Below are positions 50,295 through 57,796 of a DNA stretch of 64,000 nt, piece by piece. Each line of letters begins with the position of its first letter. The stretch's first letter is position 1. The notes under the pieces are model-generated. The model did not search any database. It was not told where the DNA came from and was given only the letters and a program-made list of their open reading frames with translations. Both the position numbers and the translations under genes were made by a program. Source of the DNA: Paractinoplanes deccanensis (lineage in GTDB: Bacteria > Actinomycetota > Actinomycetes > Mycobacteriales > Micromonosporaceae); the NCBI RefSeq assembly GCF_016862115.1, contig NZ_BOMI01000053.1, positions 1 to 64,000 on the forward strand, in the 5' to 3' direction.

Positions 50295-53045
50295 GTGCCA
50301 GCTCAGAGCGCCTTCTTCGTCGGTCGGGAGCGTGAGCTGTCCCACTTCCGGGAGCTTCTCGCCGAGGTGGGCGCCGGCGGCCGCGCCGTGCTGGTCGAGG
50401 GCGAGGCCGGCATCGGCAAGAGCACCCTCGTCGACGCGGTGTCCGGGCTCGCCGCCGAGCAGGGGTTCCGCGAGCTGCGCTGCACGGGCGTGGCGAGCGA
50501 GACGACGTCCGGCTTCGCGGGCCTGCACGAGCTGCTCCACCCCGTCCTGGACCGCCTGGCGACCCTGCCCGAGCGGCAGCGCCAGGCGCTCGAGGTGGCG
50601 CTCGGCCGGGCCGACGGTCCGGCGCCGAGCCGGCTGATGACCGGCCTCGCGGTGCTCGGCCTGCTGGAGGAATACGCGTCCGAGCGGCGCACTCTCGTCG
50701 TCGTGGAGGACGCGCAGTGGCTCGACGCGTCGACGGCGCAGACCCTCGCCTTCGTGGCGCGCCGGCTGTCCCAGGCCCCGGTGCTGATGGTCGTGACCGT
50801 GCGGGCCGCCTCGGAGCTGTTCGCCTCGCTGCCGCAGATGCCGCTCGGCCCGCTCTCCGGCGAGGAGTCCGAGCGGCTCCTCGCCGCCCGCCAGCCGGAG
50901 CTGCCCGGCCCGGCCCGCAAGCGGATCCTCGCCGAGGCCGTCGGCAACCCGCTGGCGCTGACCGAGCTGCCGCAGGCGGTGGCCCACGCGCCCGGCGCGG
51001 CCGCCGCGTGGCTGCCGATGACCCGCCGGCTCGAGCAGGCCTTCCTCGACGGCGCCGCCGGCCTGCCCGAGCGCTCCCGGCAGATGCTGCTGCTGGTCGC
51101 CGCGGCGCCCGAGTCGTCGCTGCGCCAGCTGATGGCCGCGGCGGCCGGCGCCGGCCTGACCCTCGACGACTTCGCCCCGATCGAGCGGGCCCGGCTGGCC
51201 TGCGTCTCCGGCGACCGGGTGGTGCTGCGCCACCCGCTGGTGCGCTCGGCCGTCTACAACGCGGCGTCGTTCGCCGAGCGGACCGCCGCCCACCGGCTGC
51301 TGGCCGCCGCCGCCACCGACCCCGACCGGGCCGCCTGGCACGCCGCCGCGGCGACCCCCGACTACGACGACGAGGTGGCCGCCGCGCTGGAGGGGACGGC
51401 CGACCGCGCCCGCGACCGCAGCGCGCAGACGGAGGCGGTCGCGGCGCTGCGCCGGGCCGCGGCCCTCTCGTCGTCGACGGCCGATCGTGCCCGCCGGCTC
51501 GCGGCCGCCGCGGAGATAGCCCGGCAGGCCGGCGAGGTCGCCGACAGCGCCCAGCTGGTCGGCGAGGCATGGCCGCTGGCGACCGACGCCGACGTGCTCG
51601 CCCACCTGGCGCTCACCGAGGTCGCGCTGGGCGCCAGCGCCGCGGTGCCCGGGCACAGCACCGACGAGCTGCTCGCCCTCGTCGACCGCCTGGCCGGGCC
51701 GGACGGCGGCGACCACCGGACGCAGCGGCTGCGCGTGCTCGCCACGGCGGCGACCGCGCACGCCATCCAGGGCCTCCCCGGCGAGCTGCGTGACCGGCTC
51801 GCGGCGGCCATCGACGCGGCTGCCGGCGGCGAGCGCGGGCCGCACGTGCTGGTCGGCCGGGTGCTGCTGCACCCCGCCGAGCATGCCGCCGAGGCGCGCG
51901 AGCTGCTGCCGGGCCTGCACCGGACGGTCCGCGACTACCTCGCCGGCGGCCCGCCGAGCCGCTCACAGATCATCATCGGGATCGGCCTCGCGGCCCAGGC
52001 GGTGCACGACCTGCCGGCCGCGCTGCAATGGTGGAACCTCGGCGTCGACCACTTCCACCGCGCGGGCGCGACCGGCGACGAGGCGTGGACCATGCGCGAG
52101 CGGGCCCTGATCCGCATCGGGCTCGGGCAGCTCGACGAGGGCCTGGCCGACGCCGAGATGGCCTTGCGGCTCAGCGTTGACCTCGGGCTGCGCGTCACCG
52201 CGGCCGACTCGGCGCTCGCCGCCGCCCGCGCGTACGCGTGGAAGGGCGACAACGCCCGCGCGCTGGCGGCGGTCGAACGGGGCGCCGGCGTCGACCTCAC
52301 CTTCATCAAGGCCCGCGCCAGCTGGTCGGCCGGGCTGATCGCGCTCAACCAGCACCGCTACGAGGACGCGTGGACCGCGCTGTCGGCCGCGCAGGCCATC
52401 GCCACCACCGGGCTGTGGTCGCTGGGCGACCTGACCGAGGCGGCGGTGCGCACGAACCGCGGCGCCGAGGTGGAGCCGCTGCTGCGGCGGGCGGCGCGGC
52501 AGGCCGAGTTGTTCGCCAGCCCGTACCTCACCAATGTGGTGCACCGTGGGCTCGCGCAGGTCGCGCCGGAGGGCGGGGCCGAGGAGCACTACGAGGCGGC
52601 GCTGGCCACGGCCGGCCGCGAGGCGGGCGCGCTCGAACTGGCCCGCACCCGGCTCGCGTACGGCGAGTGGCTGCGCCGGCGCCGGCGCATCGTCGACGCC
52701 CGCGAGCAGCTGAGCGCGGCCCTGCGGGCCTTCGAGACCGCTGGCGCCCACCCGTGGATCGAACGCGCCTCGACCGAGCTGCGGGCCGCCGGGGTCGCGC
52801 CCGTCTCGGCGCGGCCGGGCCGGGACGTGCTCGATCAGCTGACCGCGCAAGAGCTGCGCATCGTCGAGCTGGCCGCCGAGGGGCTGACCAACAAGGAGAT
52901 CGCCGACCAGCTCTACCTGTCGCACCGCACGATCGGCACGCACCTGTACAAGGTGTTCCCGAAGCTGGGCGTCAGCAACCGCGCCCAGCTCAGAAACGTG
53001 CTGTCCAGTTCTCGCGCTCGTACAACGGCTTCAGGCCGGCTCTGA
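50295..53045 (+). CDS. LAL-type LuxR regulator with AAA ATPase (LAL 3)
   Basis: A 916-aa regulator. FFVGRERELSHFRELL precedes Walker A EGEAGIGKST (about residues 33-42), and Walker B is TLVVVEDAQWLDAS (about 135-147). Helical TPR-like repeats follow, and the C-terminus is a LuxR HTH (LTAQELRIVELAAEGLTNKE, IADQLYLSHRTIGTHLYKVF). GTG 50295 is preferred over much longer in-frame extensions, because those run antisense through the reductase gene and a TAAGCT hexamer lies 7 nt before 50295. Its 3' end overlaps the convergent GNAT gene by 56 bp, an unusually long overlap. Confidence 0.93.
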   Translation: MPAQSAFFVGRERELSHFRELLAEVGAGGRAVLVEGEAGIGKSTLVDAVSGLAAEQGFRELRCTGVASETTSGFAGLHELLHPVLDRLATLPERQRQALEVALGRADGPAPSRLMTGLAVLGLLEEYASERRTLVVVEDAQWLDASTAQTLAFVARRLSQAPVLMVVTVRAASELFASLPQMPLGPLSGEESERLLAARQPELPGPARKRILAEAVGNPLALTELPQAVAHAPGAAAAWLPMTRRLEQAFLDGAAGLPERSRQMLLLVAAAPESSLRQLMAAAAGAGLTLDDFAPIERARLACVSGDRVVLRHPLVRSAVYNAASFAERTAAHRLLAAAATDPDRAAWHAAAATPDYDDEVAAALEGTADRARDRSAQTEAVAALRRAAALSSSTADRARRLAAAAEIARQAGEVADSAQLVGEAWPLATDADVLAHLALTEVALGASAAVPGHSTDELLALVDRLAGPDGGDHRTQRLRVLATAATAHAIQGLPGELRDRLAAAIDAAAGGERGPHVLVGRVLLHPAEHAAEARELLPGLHRTVRDYLAGGPPSRSQIIIGIGLAAQAVHDLPAALQWWNLGVDHFHRAGATGDEAWTMRERALIRIGLGQLDEGLADAEMALRLSVDLGLRVTAADSALAAARAYAWKGDNARALAAVERGAGVDLTFIKARASWSAGLIALNQHRYEDAWTALSAAQAIATTGLWSLGDLTEAAVRTNRGAEVEPLLRRAARQAELFASPYLTNVVHRGLAQVAPEGGAEEHYEAALATAGREAGALELARTRLAYGEWLRRRRRIVDAREQLSAALRAFETAGAHPWIERASTELRAAGVAPVSARPGRDVLDQLTAQELRIVELAAEGLTNKEIADQLYLSHRTIGTHLYKVFPKLGVSNRAQLRNVLSSSRARTTASGRL

Positions 53046-53766
53046 CCATGTTGGACAGTGACTGGTTGCCGTCGCCCCGCCACGTCTCGGCGTAGAGATG
53101 CCGGCATCCGGCCTCGGCGGCGGCCCGCGCGCGGGCGGCGATGAGGGCCGACTGGGCGCCCCGGCCGCGGTGGCCCGGTTTCGTGGCGGCGGCGTTCAGG
53201 GCGGCGCTCTCTCCGTGCAGATAAAGGTTTGCCCCCGCCACGATCTCGTCGCCGTCCCAGGCCGCGAAGGGACGCCAATGGTCGCGGCCGGCCGTCGCGG
53301 CGAGCATGGCCGTGAGATCGCCGGTGGGCATGCCGAAGGTCTCCAGCACCGTGTCGGCCCACCGCTCGGCGTGGTCCGGCGTCACCGGCGCGATGCGCAG
53401 CCCGGTGGGCGCGGCGGCCTCGGCGACCGCCGCGGGATCGCCGCCCAGTTTGACCCACGTGCCGGTCTTCTCGAGGCCGCGCGAGGCGAAGCCGTCCGGC
53501 AGCACCGAGGGGATCAGCTGGAGGACCGCCTGCCGCACCCCGTGCGCGCGGTAGAAGTCGAGCACCTCGTCGAGCACGGCGAGCGTAAACGGCTCGGTCA
53601 CGCCGAAGCCGAGCGCCTTGCTCCAGTAGCCCGACGGGTCGTTCGGCATGGCCAGCGCCACACCGCCGCCGATCCGCGCGGCCGCCACGCCGAGACGAGA
53701 CCGCGCGGGCTCCGGCGTGCCGGTCTCGTAGGCGTACATGAACTCGGCCTCGGTCAGCTCGATCAT
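52990..53766 (-). CDS. GNAT-family N-acetyltransferase
   Basis: A 258-aa protein with a weak N-terminal GNAT-like half (about 1-120) and a C-terminal GNAT domain (about 125-258). The acetyl-CoA loop is TKPGHRGRGAQSALIAARAR (Q/RxxGxG/A pattern), preceded by IVAGANLYLHGESAALNAAA and followed by GCRHLYAETW and NMVRAGLKPLYERENW. The acceptor is unknown. The ATG at 53766 overlaps the oxidoreductase stop (ATGA), so they form one operon. Its C-terminal 18 codons are antisense to the LAL 3 end. Confidence 0.87.
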   Translation of the reverse strand: MIELTEAEFMYAYETGTPEPARSRLGVAAARIGGGVALAMPNDPSGYWSKALGFGVTEPFTLAVLDEVLDFYRAHGVRQAVLQLIPSVLPDGFASRGLEKTGTWVKLGGDPAAVAEAAAPTGLRIAPVTPDHAERWADTVLETFGMPTGDLTAMLAATAGRDHWRPFAAWDGDEIVAGANLYLHGESAALNAAATKPGHRGRGAQSALIAARARAAAEAGCRHLYAETWRGDGNQSLSNMVRAGLKPLYERENWTARF

Positions 53767-54722
53767 CTGGTGAAGACCACCTTTCCGGTGCGCCCGGGAG
53801 CGCTCGCGTGCTCGATGGCGCGAGCGTAGTCGGCGAGGGCGTACTCGGCGGCGATCTCGGTGCGCAGGACGCCCTCGGCGATCAGGGCGGTCACGTCGGC
53901 GTACACCCGCTCGATCTCCTCCCGGGGCGCGGCCGCGATCCAGTTGTTGAGCCAGAAGCCGTGCACGGTGAGGTTCTTGAAGAGCAGATGCGGCGTGCTG
54001 AGCGTGAACGGCTGCTGGCTGAGCGCCCCGAAGCTGACGATGTGGGCGCCCGGCGCGAGGACGGCGGCGAGCTCGGTGACGACCGGGCCGCTGACGCCGT
54101 CGAGCAGCAGCCTCGGGCGATCGCCGGCCAGCGCCGCGGCGATCTGCTCCGTGAGCGTGCCGTCGCTGACCACCACGGCGTCGCCGCCCCGCACGACCGC
54201 GTCCGCCCGCCGCACCACGTTGAGCGTGCGCACGCCGCGGAGCTTCGCGAGGGCGTTGACGAAGGTGCCCAGGCCGGAGTTCGCCGCGGTCTGGACGACC
54301 CAGTCGCCCTCCCGGAGCTCGCCGTACGAGAGCAGCAGGTAGGCGGTCGCCGCGTTGATGCCCGCGGTGGCGAGCTGGGTGACCTCGGCCCTCGGGTCGG
54401 CGCGCACCACGAAGCGCTCGGGGACGACGATCTCCTCCTGCCACGTGCCCGGCCGCGGGTTCGGCAGCACCAGCACGAGGTCGCCGGTCCGCACGGCCGT
54501 GACGCCCGCGCCGGTCTCGGTCACCACGCCGACGCCCTCGCCGCCCACCGGGGAGGGCAGCGGCGGCCGGACGGCGTAGCGGCCGCTCAGCGTGAGGAAG
54601 TCCGACGGGTTGAGCGGCGCGGCCTCGATGGCGACGCGCACGTCCGTGTCGCCGAGCGGCGCCGGCTCGGCCTCGACGAGGGTGACGGGCTTGCCGTACT
54701 CGTGCAGTTGAACGGATTTCAT
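53763..54722 (-). CDS. Zinc-independent MDR-family alcohol dehydrogenase / quinone oxidoreductase
   Basis: A 319-aa NADPH-dependent reductase of the medium-chain family. EAAPLNPSDFLTLSGRY and SPVGGEGVGVVTETGAGVT are the N-terminal GroES-like region; GDWVVQTAANSGLGTFVNAL is the cofactor loop (AANSGLG in place of AGAGGVG). FGALSQQPFTLSTPHLLFKN and HGFWLNNWIAA match the enoyl reductase (ETR/MECR-like) branch. No zinc ligands are seen. Start ATG 54722 has TAGCGT 8 nt upstream and no ribosome binding site. It leads the operon with the GNAT gene and is divergent from the short LuxR gene. Confidence 0.9.
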   Translation of the reverse strand: MKSVQLHEYGKPVTLVEAEPAPLGDTDVRVAIEAAPLNPSDFLTLSGRYAVRPPLPSPVGGEGVGVVTETGAGVTAVRTGDLVLVLPNPRPGTWQEEIVVPERFVVRADPRAEVTQLATAGINAATAYLLLSYGELREGDWVVQTAANSGLGTFVNALAKLRGVRTLNVVRRADAVVRGGDAVVVSDGTLTEQIAAALAGDRPRLLLDGVSGPVVTELAAVLAPGAHIVSFGALSQQPFTLSTPHLLFKNLTVHGFWLNNWIAAAPREEIERVYADVTALIAEGVLRTEIAAEYALADYARAIEHASAPGRTGKVVFTR

Positions 54723-54730
54723 GCGGGGGA

Positions 54731-54736
54731 ACGCTA
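54731..54736 (-). promoter_or_regulatory. -10 hexamer of a probable leaderless promoter (oxidoreductase)
   Basis: Reads TAGCGT on the minus strand, 8 nt before the ATG at 54722. Confidence 0.45.
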
Positions 54737-54864
54737 TTGCCGATCCCCGGGCGCACGGGCCGCGCGGGCGGCATCGTGCACCCGGGGGCAGCCGGCGCTT
54801 CCCGCCGCGCCGGGCCGTCATCTTACGTAGGGCGCCGCGCCGCGCCGCACTCACGATCGACGGC

Positions 54865-55782
54865 ATGGACGAACTCGACCGCGTGCTGCTCGGCCTGCTG
54901 GCCTCGACGTCGTCGTCGCGGGCCTCGGTGCTCGACTTCGTCGCGCATCGCCTGCGGACGCTGCCCGACCCTGCCGGCCTGGACGGAGACCCGCCCGTCT
55001 CGGCTGGGCGTGACGCGCTCGTCTCGGCTGGGCGTGACGCGCTCGTCTCGGCTTGGCGCGGGTGGGAGGGCGAGACGCGCTCGCTGGCCACCGGTCTGCT
55101 GCGTGACGGCTCACCGGAGTCCCGCACCGCCGCCCACCACGCGCTCACGATCCTCGAACTGGGGCTGGGCCGCTACGACGCGGCGCTCGGGCACGCGCTG
55201 GCGGTGCGCCGTTGCGGGCCGCCGCCGCTGCGCGAGCAGATCGTTCCCGACCTGCTCGAGGCGGCGACCCGGAGCAGCCACCCCGGTGCCGTGCCGACGG
55301 CGGCCCGGGGCGTCGACGTCGGCGTGCTGTCGCCGCTGTGCCGCGCGCTGCTCTCGTACGGTGATGTGGACGACCTTTACCGCCAGGCCCTCGACGAGCT
55401 CCGGCACGTGTCGCTCGCCCGCGCCCATCTCCTCTACGGCGAGTGGCTGCGCCGCCGGCGCCGCCGCCGCGACGCCCGCGACCACCTGCGGACCGCCGGC
55501 GACATGTTCGCGTCGATGAATGCCGTCGCCTTCGCCCGCCGGGCCGCCGTGGAACTGGGCGCCACGGCCGAGACGGTGGGGGAGCGCGACGGCCTGACCG
55601 CCCAGGAGGCTGAGGTCGCCCGGCTCGTCGCCGAGGGACACTCCAACCGCGAGGTGGCCGAGCAGTTGTTCCTCAGCCAGAACACGGTGCAGTACCACCT
55701 GGCGAAGGTCTACCGGAAGCTGGGCGTCCGGTCCCGCACGCAGCTGGTCCGCGTCCTTCTCACGCCGGCTGGAACGCCTTGA
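54865..55782 (+). CDS. Short LAL-like LuxR regulator lacking the ATPase domain
   Basis: A 305-aa protein that looks like the C-terminal third of a LAL regulator. It has no Walker A or B. A helical region (about 70-225: LDELRHVSLARAHLLYGEWL then RRRRRRDARDHLRTAGDMF) matches the last TPR-like repeats of LAL proteins, and the LuxR HTH lies at about 240-298 (LTAQEAEVARLVAEGHSNRE, VAEQLFLSQNTVQYHLAKVY). Near residues 46-64 a 24-bp tandem duplication gives SAGRDALV twice. The ATG at 54865 is favoured because upstream codons are low complexity; no ribosome binding site is obvious. It may be a decayed or streamlined paralogue of LAL 1-3. The 3' end overlaps hdeD by 23 bp. Confidence 0.8.
   Translation: MDELDRVLLGLLASTSSSRASVLDFVAHRLRTLPDPAGLDGDPPVSAGRDALVSAGRDALVSAWRGWEGETRSLATGLLRDGSPESRTAAHHALTILELGLGRYDAALGHALAVRRCGPPPLREQIVPDLLEAATRSSHPGAVPTAARGVDVGVLSPLCRALLSYGDVDDLYRQALDELRHVSLARAHLLYGEWLRRRRRRRDARDHLRTAGDMFASMNAVAFARRAAVELGATAETVGERDGLTAQEAEVARLVAEGHSNREVAEQLFLSQNTVQYHLAKVYRKLGVRSRTQLVRVLLTPAGTP
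55000..55058 (+). repeat. 24-bp tandem duplication inside the short LuxR gene
   Basis: Two exact 24-bp copies (55000-55023 and 55024-55047) and a partial third copy with one change (from 55048). They encode SAGRDALV twice, then SAWRG. The unit length keeps the frame. Confidence 0.85.
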
Positions 55783-56293
55783 TCACCCGGCGCGCGCGGA
55801 TGGACTGGACGATCGCCAGGATGCCGTAGAAGAGGCTGAACAGGCCGAATACCTCGGCCAGCGACACCGCGCCGATGTCCGGCCGGATGAAGAGCACGAC
55901 GCCCAGCGCGATCGAGACGAGGCCGCCGAGGATCCAGGCCGCCCGCTCGCCGGCGCTCTGCCCCTGTCGGAAGGTGAGCGCCACCTCGAGGATGCCGGTG
56001 GCGAGCGCCCACGCGCCGATCCAGATGGTCAGCACCAGCGCGGTGATGCCCGGCCAGGCCAGCGCCACGACACCGGCCGCGATCGACAGCAGCGCCAGCA
56101 GCAGCCACCCGAACACCGGCCCGGCCTTGTCGCTGCTGAACGCGCGCGCGATCTCCAGCACGCCGGAGACGAACGCGTAGACCGCGAACAGGACGGCGAA
56201 GGCCCCGATCGTGATGTCCGGCCACGCCACGGAGACGATGCCGAGGATGACGGCGAGGACTCCGCGCCAGAGCAGGGACGTGGAGAGAGACAT
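55760..56293 (-). CDS. HdeD-family membrane protein
   Basis: A 177-aa inner-membrane protein with six helices in three similar pairs: WRGVLAVILGIVSVAWP, GAFAVLFAVYAFVSGVLEIA, FGWLLLALLSIAAGVVALAW, LVLTIWIGAWALATGILEVA, WILGGLVSIALGVVLFIRP and EVFGLFSLFYGILAIVQSI. The G-I/V-x-W-P turns and R near VLEIARA are typical of HdeD (DUF308), linked to acid or envelope stress in enterobacteria. The ATG at 56293 has GGAG 5 nt upstream; an in-frame start at 56359 would include the inverted repeat and was rejected. The ribosome binding site lies within a 13-bp inverted repeat. Confidence 0.9.
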   Translation of the reverse strand: MSLSTSLLWRGVLAVILGIVSVAWPDITIGAFAVLFAVYAFVSGVLEIARAFSSDKAGPVFGWLLLALLSIAAGVVALAWPGITALVLTIWIGAWALATGILEVALTFRQGQSAGERAAWILGGLVSIALGVVLFIRPDIGAVSLAEVFGLFSLFYGILAIVQSIRARRVIKAFQPA

Positions 56294-56346
56294 GGCGACT
56301 CCGTTCACTTTCGTTGGGTTGTCCCCACCGTAGGAACGGAGTCGCC
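56294..56346 (-). promoter_or_regulatory. 13-bp inverted repeat over the hdeD ribosome binding site
   Basis: GGCGACTCCGTTC (56294-56306) and GAACGGAGTCGCC (56334-56346) are perfect complements with a 27-nt spacer. On the transcript the 3' arm directly abuts the hdeD start codon and contains its GGAG, so folding would hide the ribosome binding site. It may act as an RNA switch or thermometer, or the DNA may be a protein-binding site. Confidence 0.65.
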
Positions 56347-56353
56347 CCGCTCG

Positions 56354-56368
56354 AATCACTGAACCTCG
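56354..56368. promoter_or_regulatory. Shared motif upstream of hdeD
   Basis: AATCACTGAACCTCG; 14 of these bases recur upstream of the NarL-type gene (48620-48633) in the same orientation and at a similar distance (about 60-65 bp) from the start codon. Confidence 0.45.
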
Positions 56369-56378
56369 TAGTCCCGCC

Positions 56379-57464
56379 TCAGCAGAGGGCCGCGTCCACG
56401 GCCTCGGACACGTGCGCCGTCATCTCCAGCGTGGTCGGCAGCGCGGTCACGGCGACCACGGCGCTGCGGCCGTCGCCGGTCACCAGGTTGCGCGTCTCGA
56501 AGCCCTGGATGTCGCCGCCGTGCCCCCAGGCGAAGCCGCCGCAGGGCAGCGCGTGGCGGGCGATGCCGAGCCCGTACTCCCAGCCGTCGGTCGGCTCGAA
56601 ATCGGGCGAGGGAACGGTCTTCAGCATGGCGGCCTGCTGCGCCGGCGCGAGCAGCCGGCCCTGGACGAGCGCCTCGAGGAACGTCCGCAGGTCGCTCGGC
56701 GTCGAGATCAGCTGCCCCGCCGCCCACCCGAACGACGGATCCATCCGAGTGACGTCCACCCACGGCGCCCCCGGCGCGACAGCGACATATCCCCGCGGGT
56801 GCCGCCCGGCGATGTCCTGCTCACCCTGCTGCGGCCAGTAGGTGTCGCGCAGCCGCAGCGGCTCGATGATCCGCCGCGTGATCTCCTCCCCGACGGGCCG
56901 CGCGGTGACCCGCTCGACGATCAGCCCCGCCAGGATGTAGTTGGTGTTGCTGTACTCCCACTTCGCCCCCGGCGTGCCCGCGGGCCGGGTGAGAGCCGCG
57001 TCGACGAGCCGCCGAGGGTCGTAGTAGGAGTGACTGAGGCCGACCAGGTCCTGCGGCTCGGTGAAGAGCACGTCGTCGTAGTCGGGCAGCCCGCTGGTCT
57101 GCTGAAGCAGCTGCCGCACGGTGATCCGGCGGTCCTCGACCACCCCCGGCAGGTAGTGCGCGACGGTCTGATCCAGCGCGACCTTGCCCTCACCGACCAG
57201 CTGCAGCACCACAACGGCGGTGAAGGTCTTGGTGTTGCTGCCGATCCGCACCCGCCCGTCCAGCGGCACGCGCGCGCCGGCCGCATAGTCGCGGACCTTC
57301 CCGTTGCTCCGCACGGAGGCGAGCGCCCCCGGAAAACCATCCTGACTGACCAGCGCGTCAAGCCGATGCTGCACCCGGTCACCGGCGGCCGCCGGCCCGG
57401 CCAGCGACGCCACAGCGGTGAGAGCCACCAGCGCACCGGCGACGAGAGACACTTTCCGACCCAT
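56379..57464 (-). CDS. Secreted serine hydrolase, beta-lactamase/D,D-carboxypeptidase family
   Basis: A 361-aa class C beta-lactamase-like (S12) enzyme. The signal peptide is RKVSLVAGALVALTAVASL then AxA (about 1-27). The SxxK nucleophile is SNTK in RIGSNTKTFTAVVVLQLV (about residue 75), the YxN motif is YSN in WEYSNTNYILAGLIVERV, and the third motif is HGG in FAWGHGGDIQGF. QQTSGLPDYDD and AAGQLISTPSDLRTFLEAL are family blocks. It probably acts on D-Ala-D-Ala peptides or esters outside the cell; beta-lactam hydrolysis cannot be told from sequence. It is monocistronic and divergent from the accessory island. Confidence 0.94.
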   Translation of the reverse strand: MGRKVSLVAGALVALTAVASLAGPAAAGDRVQHRLDALVSQDGFPGALASVRSNGKVRDYAAGARVPLDGRVRIGSNTKTFTAVVVLQLVGEGKVALDQTVAHYLPGVVEDRRITVRQLLQQTSGLPDYDDVLFTEPQDLVGLSHSYYDPRRLVDAALTRPAGTPGAKWEYSNTNYILAGLIVERVTARPVGEEITRRIIEPLRLRDTYWPQQGEQDIAGRHPRGYVAVAPGAPWVDVTRMDPSFGWAAGQLISTPSDLRTFLEALVQGRLLAPAQQAAMLKTVPSPDFEPTDGWEYGLGIARHALPCGGFAWGHGGDIQGFETRNLVTGDGRSAVVAVTALPTTLEMTAHVSEAVDAALC

Positions 57465-57796
57465 GAGAACTCCCCAGCCGAATCGATCGAGAACGATTCC
57501 AGCCTGGCGGAGCGGTGAGGAGTGATCGATCCCGTCAGCTGCCGTCTTCGGGTACAGCAGGCACTACCGCGGGACGAGACCCGGCATCGCCGAGCGACAA
57601 ATCCAGGGGCGACCACCTTAGGGTGAATCTTGTATGCCCGGACTACGCTGGAAGTCCGCTAGGACCGTTATCTGCCCTGGTTCTTTCGGTTGTGTAACGG
57701 CTTTCGTGCCTCTTTGACGCCGGTGGACGGTACTGTTAAAGTCCGCACGCAGTCACGCGAATTGCCCCGAATGGGAAGGGTTGGTAGCGGAGCTCA
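57465..57796. promoter_or_regulatory. Intergenic region with a canonical SigA promoter
   Basis: No supported gene in 332 bp. TTGACG (57714-57719) and TAAAGT (57737-57742) are separated by 17 nt, a near-ideal housekeeping promoter, driving the gene at 57797 with a 5' leader of about 48 nt. GGAG lies 4 nt before that ATG. The region is less GC-rich than its surroundings, and marks the left edge of the accessory island. Confidence 0.7.

Noticed and set aside
50193-51920. A long upstream extension of the CNB-reductase frame
   Set aside because: Antisense to LAL 3 and of shadow composition; only the CNB and FAD domains are supported.
55000-55058. Short tandem repeat considered as a CRISPR-like array
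   Set aside because: Units are directly adjacent with no spacers and keep the reading frame of the LuxR gene.
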